Shown here: piece by piece, positions 16,167 through 23,768 of the stretch
Numbering within the stretch: position 1 is the stretch's first letter
Layout: every line of letters begins with the position of its first letter
Assembly (NCBI RefSeq): GCF_023734095.1
Contig: NZ_AP024620.1
Span: 1,236,501 to 1,300,500 of the forward strand
Source: Moorella sp. Hama-1
Lineage (GTDB): Bacteria > Bacillota > DSM-521 > Neomoorellales > Neomoorellaceae
DNA length: 64,000 nucleotides
Direction of reading: 5' to 3'
The notes under the pieces: generated by a model
What the model saw: the letters and a program-made list of their open reading frames with translations, nothing else
The model's database searches: none
Told to the model about the DNA's origin: nothing
Program-made: the position numbers and the translations under genes

Positions 16167-17204
16167 GTGGTTTTAACTGAAAAACAGCGCGCCCTGGAAA
16201 ACGCCCTGTCCCAGATTGAGCGGCACTTCGGTAAGGGTTCCATTATGCGCCTGGGCGAAACCGGCGCCCGTCTCAATGTCGATGCCATCGCCACCGGGGC
16301 CCTGCCCCTGGATCTGGCCCTGGGCGTAGGCGGGCTGCCCCGGGGCCGGGTAGTAGAGATCTTTGGCCCGGAATCCTCCGGTAAGACTACCGTAGCCCTG
16401 CATGTTATCGCCGAGGCCCAGCGGGCCGGTGGCACGGCGGCCTTTATCGATGCCGAGCATGCCCTGGATCCGGTTTATGCCCATAACATGGGCGTGGATA
16501 CAGATAACCTGCTGGTGTCCCAACCCGACACCGGCGAACAGGCCCTGGAAATAGCCGAAGCCCTGGTCCGCAGCGGGGCTATTGACGTGATAGTTATTGA
16601 CTCGGTAGCCGCCCTGGTGCCCCGGGCCGAACTGGAAGGGGAGATGGGCGACGCCCATGTAGGTTTACAGGCCCGGTTAATGTCCCAGGCCCTGCGTAAA
16701 CTGGCGGGGATCATCTCTAAATCCCGCACTGTAGCCATTTTTATTAACCAGTTGCGGGAAAAGGTAGGGGTCCTCTTCGGCAGTCCCGAGACCACCCCCG
16801 GCGGCCGGGCCTTGAAATTCTATGCCTCCGTGCGCCTGGATGTCCGCAAGATTGAACAGTTAAAGGCCGGTACAGAGATAATCGGTAGCCGTACCCGGGT
16901 CAAGGTGGTAAAGAATAAAGTAGCGCCTCCCTTCCGCCAGGCTGAGTTTGATATTATCTATGGCCGGGGGATTGACAGAGAGGGCTGCCTCCTGGATATG
17001 GGGGTTGACCTGGATATCGTCAAAAAGAGCGGCGCCTGGTATTCCCTGGGCGAAGATCGCCTGGGACAGGGACGCGAGGCCGCCAAGGATTTCCTCAAGG
17101 AGCACGCCGATCTGGCCAACGCCATTGAGGCCCAGATCCGGGAAAAGGTTGGGTTGAATAATCATCCGGCTGCTAAAGAAGATGCCACCCCGGCCGACGT
17201 CTGA
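16167..17204 (+). CDS. recA: Recombinase RecA
   Basis: A 345-residue RecA, the strand-exchange protein and LexA co-protease. Walker A is GPESSGKTT (67-75). The MAW-region [25 protein letters not shown] and the C-terminal acidic tail are normal. GTG 16167 follows AAGGAGGCGAAT. I see no LexA box just upstream; the gene may be read from thpR or from a promoter I cannot recognise. recX overlaps its end by 23 bases. Confidence 0.98.
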   Translation: MVLTEKQRALENALSQIERHFGKGSIMRLGETGARLNVDAIATGALPLDLALGVGGLPRGRVVEIFGPESSGKTTVALHVIAEAQRAGGTAAFIDAEHALDPVYAHNMGVDTDNLLVSQPDTGEQALEIAEALVRSGAIDVIVIDSVAALVPRAELEGEMGDAHVGLQARLMSQALRKLAGIISKSRTVAIFINQLREKVGVLFGSPETTPGGRALKFYASVRLDVRKIEQLKAGTEIIGSRTRVKVVKNKVAPPFRQAEFDIIYGRGIDREGCLLDMGVDLDIVKKSGAWYSLGEDRLGQGREAAKDFLKEHADLANAIEAQIREKVGLNNHPAAKEDATPADV

Positions 17205-17685
17205 GCCATCGCCGGCAGCAGCCTGGGAATACGCCCTCCAGCTGCTAACCTATCGCCAGCGCAGCGAAAGGGAAATGGCCCGGCGTTTGCAAACCCGGGG
17301 GTTTAGCGGTCAGGTGGTAACGGATACCATCGACAGGTTAAAAGGGGCCGGCTTCCTGGACGATGAACGTTTTGCCCGGGATCAGGCTACTTATCGCCTG
17401 GCCACCCACCCGGTGGGCCGGCGTCGCCTCCAGCAGGAGCTGCAACAACGGGGAATAGACCCCGGGCTGGCGGCAGTAACTGTTAAGGAACTCCTGACCC
17501 CGGAGGCCGAACTGGCGGCAGCCAGGGAACTGGCCGGGAAATACCGGCGCCGCACCGGTGAGGACAACCGGCATTATGCCTGCCGCCTGGCGCGTTTTCT
17601 CTGGCAGCGGGGATACAGCGGGGAGATAATCCAAAACCTGCTGGCCGAAATACATACCGGGGACGATATTGACAGGCCCCGGTAA
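17182..17685 (+). CDS. recX: RecA regulator RecX
   Basis: A 167-residue RecX made of three three-helix repeats, with the family signatures [15 protein letters not shown] and [11 protein letters not shown]. RecX binds inside the RecA groove and limits filament growth. ATG 17182 lies inside the end of recA, so translation is coupled. Confidence 0.93.
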   Translation: MPPRPTSEPSPAAAWEYALQLLTYRQRSEREMARRLQTRGFSGQVVTDTIDRLKGAGFLDDERFARDQATYRLATHPVGRRRLQQELQQRGIDPGLAAVTVKELLTPEAELAAARELAGKYRRRTGEDNRHYACRLARFLWQRGYSGEIIQNLLAEIHTGDDIDRPR

Positions 17686-17927
17686 AAAGAATACAATAAT
17701 CCTGGGAGAAACTAGGTATAGGATTACTACCATAAACCTTTATTTTTTGCTTTCACTACCGGGTTTAGCCTGGATGGAATATAACTTTTTGACCTGTAGT
17801 AGATGGTCTAATTGTTTTGAGCTTCCCAACAGGCGACATATGGTCCTGGTTTTGAACCAAATAAAGGGCATTTGGTAAGTATTCCTATGGTTAAGCCGAG
17901 TTTCGACTCGGCTTTATTTTATTGCCG
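17686..17927 (+). other. recX-rny intergenic region
   Basis: About 240 bases of AT-richer sequence without a convincing gene. A short open frame at 17669-17878 lacks a ribosome binding site and any recognisable protein character. The region ends in a terminator-like hairpin directly in front of rny. Confidence 0.5.
17893..17924 (+). terminator. Terminator-like hairpin immediately upstream of rny
   Basis: AAGCCGAG (17893-17900) and CTCGGCTT (17907-17914) form a perfect 8-bp stem followed by TATTTTATT. The rny ribosome binding site starts at about 17927, leaving no room for a promoter between them. It could be an attenuator or an RNA-processing site. Confidence 0.7.
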
Positions 17928-17941
17928 GGAGGTGAAAAGCA

Positions 17942-19474
17942 ATTCAATATCTCTTCTATGCGTTAATAGCTTTTCTAGTTGGCGGCGTCGGGGGTTACGC
18001 CATCCGTAAATACCTGGCCGAGGCCAAAATAGTCTCGGCGGAAAAGGCCGCCGCTGCTATTATTGAAGAAGCTAAAAAGGAAGCTGAAGCCAGGAAAAAG
18101 GAAGCAGTCCTGGAGGCTAGGGATGAGGTCCACCGCATGCGTAATGAGGTGGAGCGGGAAAACCGGGAACGGCGTAATGAACTCCAGCGCCTGGAGCGGC
18201 GCTTACTGCAAAAGGAAGAATCCCTGGATCGCAAAGCAGAGTCCCTGGAGCGTAAGGAGGCCAACCTGCACCGGCAGGAAGAGGCAGCCCAGAAAATCAG
18301 GGACGAGGTAGAAAAACTGCGCCAGCAGCAGGTGAACGAGCTGGAGCGGATTTCCGGCCTGACTACTGAAGCAGCCAGGAACATCCTGCTGAAGAATGTT
18401 GAAGAAGAAATCCAGCATGAAACAGCCCTGATGATCAAACAAGTAGAAGCTGAAGCCAAGGAAGAGGCCGAGAAGAGAGCCCGGGAAATCATTACCCAGG
18501 CCATCCAGCACTGCGCTGCCGACTATGTAGCCGAAGCAACGGTATCCGTGGTTAATTTACCCAACGATGAGATGAAGGGACGGATAATCGGTCGCGAAGG
18601 CCGCAATATCCGGGCCCTGGAGACCCTGACCGGTGTGGACCTGATCATTGATGATACACCTGAAGCGGTTATCCTTTCCAGCTTCGATCCCATCCGCCGG
18701 GAGATAGCCCGGATCACCCTGGAAAAACTCATTGCCGACGGGCGTATCCACCCGGCCCGGATCGAAGAAATGGTGGAAAAAGCCCGGCGGGAGTTGGAGA
18801 CGAAGATCCGGGAAGAAGGCGAACAGGCCACCTTTGATGTCGGTATCCACGGCCTGCACCCGGAACTGATTCGCCTGCTGGGTAAGTTAAAGTACCGTAC
18901 CAGTTACGGCCAGAATGTCTTGAAACACTCCCTGGAGGTCGCCTTCCTGGCTGGCGCCATGGCCGCCGAGCTAGGGGTTGACGTCCAGGTAGCCAAACGG
19001 GCCGGCCTCCTCCACGACATTGGTAAAGCCGTCGACTTTGAAGTGGAAGGCCCCCACGTTAACCTGGGGGTTGAGCTGGCCAGGAAATACCGGGAATCTC
19101 CCGAGGTTATCCACGCCATTGAAGCCCATCATGGCGATGTGGAGCCTAAAACTATTGAAGCCGGTCTAATCCAGGCGGCCGACGCCATCTCAGCGGCCCG
19201 CCCGGGAGCCCGGCGCGAGACCCTGGAAGCCTATATCAAACGCCTGGAGAAACTGGAGGAGATCGCCAACTCCTTCAGCGGTGTGGAAAAATCCTACGCC
19301 ATCCAGGCTGGACGGGAAGTTCGCATCCTGGTTAAACCCGACAAGATTGATGACGCCCTGGCAGTGCGCCTGGCCCGGGATATTGTCAAGACCATCGAAC
19401 AGTCAATGGAGTATCCCGGCCAAATCAAGGTTGTTGTAATTAGAGAAACCAGGGCTGTTGATTACGCCAAATAA
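17942..19474 (+). CDS. rny: Ribonuclease Y, apparent ATT start
   Basis: A 510-residue RNase Y, the membrane-bound endoribonuclease that initiates mRNA decay in Firmicutes. It has an N-terminal membrane anchor ([20 protein letters not shown]), a long charged coiled coil (about 25-200), a KH domain ([13 protein letters not shown]) and an HD domain with H358-D359 (LLHDIGK). An in-frame TGA at 17933 closes the frame. Between it and the anchor there is no ATG, GTG or TTG. ATT 17942 lies seven bases after GGAGGTG (17928-17934), so ATT is the probable initiator. The first in-frame ATG (18137) would delete the anchor and much of the coiled coil. Confidence 0.92.
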   Translation: MQYLFYALIAFLVGGVGGYAIRKYLAEAKIVSAEKAAAAIIEEAKKEAEARKKEAVLEARDEVHRMRNEVERENRERRNELQRLERRLLQKEESLDRKAESLERKEANLHRQEEAAQKIRDEVEKLRQQQVNELERISGLTTEAARNILLKNVEEEIQHETALMIKQVEAEAKEEAEKRAREIITQAIQHCAADYVAEATVSVVNLPNDEMKGRIIGREGRNIRALETLTGVDLIIDDTPEAVILSSFDPIRREIARITLEKLIADGRIHPARIEEMVEKARRELETKIREEGEQATFDVGIHGLHPELIRLLGKLKYRTSYGQNVLKHSLEVAFLAGAMAAELGVDVQVAKRAGLLHDIGKAVDFEVEGPHVNLGVELARKYRESPEVIHAIEAHHGDVEPKTIEAGLIQAADAISAARPGARRETLEAYIKRLEKLEEIANSFSGVEKSYAIQAGREVRILVKPDKIDDALAVRLARDIVKTIEQSMEYPGQIKVVVIRETRAVDYAK

Positions 19475-19562
19475 CTAAACGTGAAAGACCGGTGGCAGGG
19501 ATGGGCGAGGTTTTACCATCTCTGCCATTAAATTTTCACCCCCGGGGAAGGACAAGGTAGGC

Positions 19563-19587
19563 AGGATTTTGCTAACTGGTGCAGAAG
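19563..19587 (+). promoter_or_regulatory. Sigma-H-like promoter upstream of 19643
   Basis: AGGATTT (19563-19569), 14 bases, GAAG (19584-19587). It has the same layout, and GTGCAGAAGT at the -10, as the copies before the rodZ-like gene. Confidence 0.4.
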
Positions 19588-19642
19588 TAGTGTCATATTG
19601 GCGGTAACATCTTATACATAAAGTACGGGGCAGGTGTCTACC

Positions 19643-20161
19643 ATGAGCCTGAAGTACAAACATGGCGGCGAAGTATCCGATAGCATAGGCCTTCTGATTT
19701 CTATTCTGGTTCGCTATCCGGAAGTGGGGACCATTAATTATGAACCCCACGACCAGGTCCTGCGTTTTACCTTTATGCTGGCGCAGCCAGTGGCGGAGGA
19801 GAAAGTCCAGGCCTTTGAAATGAAGTTCCGTAAGTCCCTGGAGGTCTATAACTACCTGGAAGATCGAGATGCCAGGGTTATCAACCTGCACCACACCTAT
19901 GACGATCAAATAATGTCCCTTGAAGTGCAGCGGGATGTGGCCACCCTTTCCCGGGACGAGATTAACCTGATCATGACCCTGGTACAGGAGGAATTTGGGG
20001 CCAGCCTGGTCGTGGAAAACAACGATGAAGTAATGGAAGAGGAATTAATCCTGCAGGAAGAGTTGATTGACCATATGCTCGAGAGTGTTAAGGGGACTAC
20101 TTCCGAGAGACAGCTGATTGCCTTCCGGGAAGAGGGCCGGGTTATGGTATTTAACAAGTAA
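19643..20161 (+). CDS. Conserved-looking protein of unknown function between rny and ymdB
   Basis: I do not recognise this 172-residue soluble protein. It has no signal or membrane segment, is acidic (for example EVMEEELILQEELIDH near residue 130), and looks alpha/beta with a long C-terminal helix. ATG 19643 follows AGGTG; an in-frame GTG at 19634 overlaps that site. A sigma-H-like promoter lies 55 bases upstream. Position between rny and ymdB and beside spoVS suggests a sporulation or RNA-related role, but there is no direct sign of one. Confidence 0.8.
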   Translation: MSLKYKHGGEVSDSIGLLISILVRYPEVGTINYEPHDQVLRFTFMLAQPVAEEKVQAFEMKFRKSLEVYNYLEDRDARVINLHHTYDDQIMSLEVQRDVATLSRDEINLIMTLVQEEFGASLVVENNDEVMEEELILQEELIDHMLESVKGTTSERQLIAFREEGRVMVFNK

Positions 20162-20217
20162 CCAAAGGTGAATAATAAAATGCAAGCAACCAACAAGGGA
20201 AGTTAAGGGGAATTTAG

Positions 20218-21003
20218 TTGCGAATTCTAATGATTGGTGACGTGGTGGGACAGCCGGGCCGGCGGGCGGTGCGAGAAGTCCTGCCGTCTTTACTCCAGGA
20301 ACACCGGCCTGATCTGGTGATAGCCAATGGCGAAAATGCCGCCGGGGGCAATGGTATCACACCAGATACCGCCGGTGAACTTTTTGCCAGCGGCATTGAC
20401 CTCCTGACCATGGGTAACCACGTTTGGGATAAAAGGGAAGCCTTGACCTTTCTGGAACAGGAGGAGCGGATTGTCCGGCCGGCCAATTATCCTCCTGGTA
20501 CCCCGGGGCGGGGCTATACCCTTTTCCCCGTGCGGGGGGATTTAAAAGTCGGGGTTATCAATTTGTCCGGCCGCATCTTCCTTCCCCCCCTGGATTGTCC
20601 CTTCCGCCTGGGGCAGGAACTGGCGGCAGAATTGCGGCGGGAAACGCGGGTTATTGTAGTAGATTTTCATGCCGAGGCGACGTCGGAAAAGGTGGCCCTG
20701 GGCTGGTATTTAGACGGCCAGGTGAGTGCCGTTGTCGGTACCCATACCCATATCCAGACGGCTGATGCCCGGGTGCTGCCCGGGGGCACGGCTTACATAA
20801 CTGATGTAGGCATGACCGGGCCCCGAGATTCCGTCCTGGGGGTTAAAACAGAGATCATCCTGCACCGGTTTTTAACCCAGTTACCAGTGCGGTTTGAGAT
20901 TGCGGACGGGGTGGTACAACTGGAGGCTGTACTTCTGGATATTGATCCTGCCACCGGCCGGGCTACGGGCATCCAGCGGGTGCAACACTGCACTACCCCT
21001 TGA
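20218..21003 (+). CDS. ymdB: YmdB-family metallophosphoesterase (2',3'-cyclic nucleotide phosphodiesterase)
   Basis: A 261-residue calcineurin-like phosphoesterase. Metal ligands are in GDVVG (D8), NGENAAGG, GNHVWDK and the C-terminal GTHTHIQTADARV. B. subtilis YmdB hydrolyses 2',3'-cAMP and affects biofilm and motility fate choice, possibly through RNase Y with which it is neighbour. TTG 20218 is the only start that keeps the RILMIGDVVG first strand; a purine-rich AAGGGGAA lies upstream. Confidence 0.92.
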   Translation: MRILMIGDVVGQPGRRAVREVLPSLLQEHRPDLVIANGENAAGGNGITPDTAGELFASGIDLLTMGNHVWDKREALTFLEQEERIVRPANYPPGTPGRGYTLFPVRGDLKVGVINLSGRIFLPPLDCPFRLGQELAAELRRETRVIVVDFHAEATSEKVALGWYLDGQVSAVVGTHTHIQTADARVLPGGTAYITDVGMTGPRDSVLGVKTEIILHRFLTQLPVRFEIADGVVQLEAVLLDIDPATGRATGIQRVQHCTTP

Positions 21004-21113
21004 GCCTGCAGGTATACGCTCCACATGACCGGGATAAGGAGTAACGGCCGGCCGCTACTAGATGGATTGTATATAAGGTAATTAAAACTTAATTGAATTA
21101 TATGCTTATTAAA

Positions 21114-21138
21114 AGGGATTTCTCCCTGCATGGCGAAT
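21114..21138 (+). promoter_or_regulatory. Sigma-H-like promoter of spoVS
   Basis: AGGGATT (21114-21120), 14 bases, GAAT (21135-21138). spoVS is sigma-H dependent in B. subtilis, so this copy supports the reading of the other three similar motifs in the window. Confidence 0.55.
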
Positions 21139-21177
21139 AGATATAACAGGTAGGCACGAGGGGGGAGGTTATTCTTG

Positions 21178-21495
21178 ATGGAAGTTTTGAAGGTAGCCGC
21201 CAGGTCCAACCCGAACTCCGTTGCCGGGGCCCTGGCCGGGGTTTTACGGGAAAAGGGCGGGGTGGAGATCCAGACTGTTGGGGCCGGGGCTTTAAACCAG
21301 GCTATCAAAGCGGTGGCTATTGCCAGGGGCTTTGTGGCCCCCGGTGGCCTGGATATAGTCTGTATCCCGGCCTTTGTCGATATCCAGATTGATGGCCAGG
21401 AACGCACAGCTGTAAAGCTCATTATTGAGCCCCGGTCGACCGGGATAACCGGGTTAAATGAAAAATTAAATTCGGAGCCTGCTACCGCCAGGTAG
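21178..21495 (+). CDS. spoVS: Stage V sporulation protein S
   Basis: A 105-residue protein with the near-invariant SpoVS start MEVLKVAARSNPNSVAGALA. It has an Alba-like fold and affects septation and engulfment timing and later coat or cortex steps. The conserved part ends at about residue 86 (KLIIEPR); the last 19 residues are unusual and overlap the terminator hairpin. ATG 21178 has GGGGGAGG at 21161; a TTG at 21175 is less likely. Confidence 0.95.
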   Translation: MEVLKVAARSNPNSVAGALAGVLREKGGVEIQTVGAGALNQAIKAVAIARGFVAPGGLDIVCIPAFVDIQIDGQERTAVKLIIEPRSTGITGLNEKLNSEPATAR

Positions 21496-21506
21496 CAGGC
21501 TTTTAA
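21476..21506 (+). terminator. Terminator overlapping the spoVS stop codon
   Basis: AGCCTGCTACC (21476-21486) and GGTAGCAGGCT (21491-21501) form a perfect 11-bp stem followed by TTTT. The TAG stop (21493-21495) is inside the 3' arm. Confidence 0.85.
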
Positions 21507-21546
21507 GGTTATAATAAAGCGTAGAAAATAGTAACCGGGTGATAGT

Positions 21547-22416
21547 GTGGCAGCAGATCTCCATACCCATACCACGGCCTCCGATGGCCACCTGTCCCCG
21601 GCCGAATTAGTACATCTGGCTGGGGAGAAGGGGCTGGCGGCCCTGGGGATAACTGATCATGATACTGTTTCCGGCCTGGCTGAAGCCCTGGCCGCCGGGC
21701 AGGAAACAGGCTTGCCGGTGATTGCCGGGATCGAGTTGAGTACCGAGTCGGAGGGCCGGGAGGTTCACCTCCTGGGTTACGGGCTGGACTGGCACCAGAA
21801 GGACCTCCTGGCCTTTTTAGCAACTATGCGCCGGGCTCGTTACCAGCGCAGCCGGAAAATTATCGCCCGGCTGCAGGACCTGGGTTACGACCTGCAGATG
21901 GCGGATGTGGAGCAGGAAGTCCGGGGTGAAGCCATGGGCCGGCCTCATATAGCGGCCGCCATGGTGCACAAGGGCTATCTACCCTCCGTGGATGCCGCCT
22001 TTAAGACCCTGTTAGAGCGGGGGCGCCCGGCTTACGTACCCCGGACCAGGGTACCACCCGCACGAGCCGTGGCAATAATTTTAAAGGCCCGGGGCCTGCC
22101 GGTCCTGGCCCACCCTGGTCTTAGCCGGGTTGACGACCTGATCCCCGGTTTGGTAGCCGCCGGCCTCCAGGGGCTTGAGGTTTACTATCCCTACCATGAC
22201 GCCGCCGCCATAGCGCATTACCGGCGAATAGCCGTTACCTACAACCTGGTTATAACCGGTGGGTCCGATTTCCATGGCCGGCCGGGAGACACCCATGCTG
22301 ACCTGGGCGCCTGCGCCATAAATACGGCCGACCTGGAACGGTTGGTGGAGCGATTGCAAAAGATCAAGGAACAGGCGACTAAGGAATGGGCGCCGGGCAT
22401 ATACTTTAACAAATGA
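21547..22416 (+). CDS. PHP-domain phosphoesterase (3',5'-nucleoside bisphosphate phosphatase / RNase AM-like)
   Basis: A 289-residue PHP protein of the YciV family. Metal ligands are visible in DLHTHTTASDG (residues 4-14), GITDHDT, GIELS, AHPG and a C-terminal GGSDFHG. Characterised relatives dephosphorylate pAp-type nucleotides or trim 5' ends of RNA. GTG 21547 is chosen because the family starts almost directly with the DLHTHT motif. Its ATGA end overlaps the following coiled-coil gene. Confidence 0.88.
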   Translation: MAADLHTHTTASDGHLSPAELVHLAGEKGLAALGITDHDTVSGLAEALAAGQETGLPVIAGIELSTESEGREVHLLGYGLDWHQKDLLAFLATMRRARYQRSRKIIARLQDLGYDLQMADVEQEVRGEAMGRPHIAAAMVHKGYLPSVDAAFKTLLERGRPAYVPRTRVPPARAVAIILKARGLPVLAHPGLSRVDDLIPGLVAAGLQGLEVYYPYHDAAAIAHYRRIAVTYNLVITGGSDFHGRPGDTHADLGACAINTADLERLVERLQKIKEQATKEWAPGIYFNK

Positions 22417-22703
22417 ACAGGAGGGGGTGGGGGCCGTTGGCTGATGATAGCCAGGCAGCCCTTTACCGGCGTATTAAAGAGCTGGAAGGCAGGATCGAGC
22501 AATTGCGAATCAGCCGGCGTGTCCTGATGCGCCTGGTGGAGAAAAGCGAGGCCGAGAAGTGGGAGCTGGTAAACCGCCTGCGCCGGGAAAAGGAACAACT
22601 TCAAACCCGTAACCATCGTTACGCCCGGGCCATCTGGCAAAAGAACAAGGAATTAGTATTTCTAGCGGGCAAGCTGCAAGGGCATATTGTGCCCGGGGCT
22701 TGA
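22413..22703 (+). CDS. Small coiled-coil protein of unknown function
   Basis: A 96-residue highly charged protein, almost entirely a predicted coiled coil (about residues 15-75, rich in E, R, L heptads such as RIKELEGRIEQLRISRR). It starts in the ATGA overlap with the PHP gene, so the two are cotranslated. No domain is recognised. The stop codon overlaps the -35 box of the cobamide operon promoter. Confidence 0.75.
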   Translation: MNRRGWGPLADDSQAALYRRIKELEGRIEQLRISRRVLMRLVEKSEAEKWELVNRLRREKEQLQTRNHRYARAIWQKNKELVFLAGKLQGHIVPGA

Positions 22704-22728
22704 CCGGGATATAGGGATGGTTTATACT
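22700..22728 (+). promoter_or_regulatory. Sigma-A promoter of the cobamide operon
   Basis: TTGACC (22700-22705), exactly 17 bases, TATACT (22723-22728), about 20 bases before the riboswitch. Confidence 0.75.
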
Positions 22729-22746
22729 ATAGTCAAACTTAATAAA

Positions 22747-22900
22747 CAACAGGTGCTTGCCGGGTTAAAAGGGAATCAGGTGTAAATCCTGAGCGGTCGC
22801 GCCACTGTAACCGGGGAGTTTTTCCTCAAGCAGCCACTGGTGTTATACTGGGAAGGCGAGGGAAAGCAGGGAGCCGGGAGCCAGGAAACCTGCCTGTTGG
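22747..22900 (+). ncRNA. Cobalamin riboswitch
   Basis: The conserved core is present: AAAAGGGAATCAGGTGTAAA, then GCGGTCGCGCCACTGTAA, CCGGGGAG, GCCACTGG, GGGAAGGCGAGGGAAAGC and the B12 box AGCCAGGAAACCTGCC (about 22879-22894). The closing stem pairs CAACAGG (22747-22753) with CCTGTTG (22892-22899). It binds adenosylcobalamin or a related cobamide and controls the downstream biosynthetic operon. Confidence 0.97.
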
Positions 22901-22939
22901 CTGAACCCTCGCGTTAAGGGGTGAAATATATAGTGATTT

Positions 22940-22976
22940 ACTCCAGCCGTTTGCGCGAGGCTGGAGTTTTGTTTTG
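22940..22976 (+). terminator. Riboswitch expression platform terminator
   Basis: ACTCCAGCC (22940-22948) and GGCTGGAGT (22959-22967) form a perfect stem followed by TTTGTTTT. It lies between the aptamer and cobU, so ligand binding probably stops transcription of the whole operon. Confidence 0.85.
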
Positions 22977-22989
22977 GGGAGGCTTAATC

Positions 22990-23589
22990 TTGGAGGAGCG
23001 CGGGCCGCTGATTATGATCACCGGGGGTAACCGGAGCGGCAAGAGTAGCCTGGCAGAGGAAATGGCAGCCCGGGCTAGGGGTGAAGTTATCTACCTGGCT
23101 ACGGCCACAGTTAGTGATGCCGAGATGGCCGCCCGGGTGGCCAGGCATCGCCGCCGCCGCCCAGCCAGCTGGCGGACGGTGGAGGCCCCCCTGGAAGTTA
23201 CCGCGGTGGTAAAACGGGAAGGCCAGGAAGCCACAACCCTGCTCGTGGACAGCCTGGGGATGTGGCTAACCAACCTCCTGGGCAATTATGACGGCGAGGA
23301 AGCAGGAAGCCAGGAACAGCAGGAGAAGATTATAGAGGGCATCATGGTGAAGGTGCGGGAACTGGCTGCCGCGGCCCGTGAGGCCCGGGCCCGGGTGATT
23401 GTCGTCACCGATGAAGTGGGGCTGGGCCTGGTGCCTCCCTATCCCCTGGGCCGCCTCTTTCGTGACCTTTTGGGCCTGGCCAATCAGGAGCTGGCCCGCC
23501 AGGCTGATGCCGTATACCTGGTCGTGGCCGGCCTGCCAGTAGTCCTTAAGGATAAAGGAAAGCCAACCTTTTTCCCTTATGGAGGCTGA
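22990..23589 (+). CDS. cobU: Adenosylcobinamide kinase / adenosylcobinamide-phosphate guanylyltransferase
   Basis: A 199-residue CobU, which phosphorylates adenosylcobinamide and then forms GDP-cobinamide for nucleotide loop assembly. P-loop GGNRSGKSS is near residue 12, followed by the family segments VDSLGMWLTNLL and DEVGLGLVPPYPLGR. TTG 22990 follows GGGGAGG (22976-22982) at good spacing; ATG 23014 is an alternative. Earlier in-frame codons lie inside the riboswitch terminator and are not used. First gene of the operon, although it acts late in the pathway. Confidence 0.93.
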   Translation: MEERGPLIMITGGNRSGKSSLAEEMAARARGEVIYLATATVSDAEMAARVARHRRRRPASWRTVEAPLEVTAVVKREGQEATTLLVDSLGMWLTNLLGNYDGEEAGSQEQQEKIIEGIMVKVRELAAAAREARARVIVVTDEVGLGLVPPYPLGRLFRDLLGLANQELARQADAVYLVVAGLPVVLKDKGKPTFFPYGG

Positions 23590-23608
23590 CGCCCCCGCCA
23601 CGTTGAAG

Positions 23609-23762
23609 TAGGGGGCTGGCGGGTACAGGCGGAGGGCGACTTTATAGAAAGATCAAGCTAGTTGAACGGAGTGCCTGTTCGTTGGCAATCCGCAGGCGGC
23701 GAGCAGCGGTCCGATCCAAGCCGCAGTTAACCATTTTTAGTAGAACCCTACTTGCGGAGGAG
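23609..23762 (+). repeat. Structured repeat element, deleted copy E3
   Basis: It keeps the 5' end (GGGGGCTGGCGGGTACAGGC, then GGAGGGCGACTT) and the 3' end (AACCATTTTTAGTAGAACCC ... GCGGAGGAG) of the 317-nt element but lacks most of the middle. It fills the cobU-cbiD gap. Its terminal GGAGGAG is the ribosome binding site of cbiD. Just upstream, GGCTGACGCCCCCGCCACG also resembles the sequence before copy E2 (about 30260-30281). Confidence 0.7.
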
Positions 23763-23768
23763 AAACTG

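Noticed and set aside
17669-17878. 69-codon open frame between recX and rny
   Set aside because: Overlaps the recX end, no ribosome binding site and no coherent protein features.
18137-18139. ATG 18137 as the rny start
   Set aside because: It would remove the membrane anchor and part of the coiled coil that all RNase Y proteins have, and has no ribosome binding site.
22921-22989. Longer N-terminus for CobU starting at GTG 22921
   Set aside because: The added residues would be encoded by the riboswitch terminator hairpin; TTG 22990 with GGGGAGG fits better.
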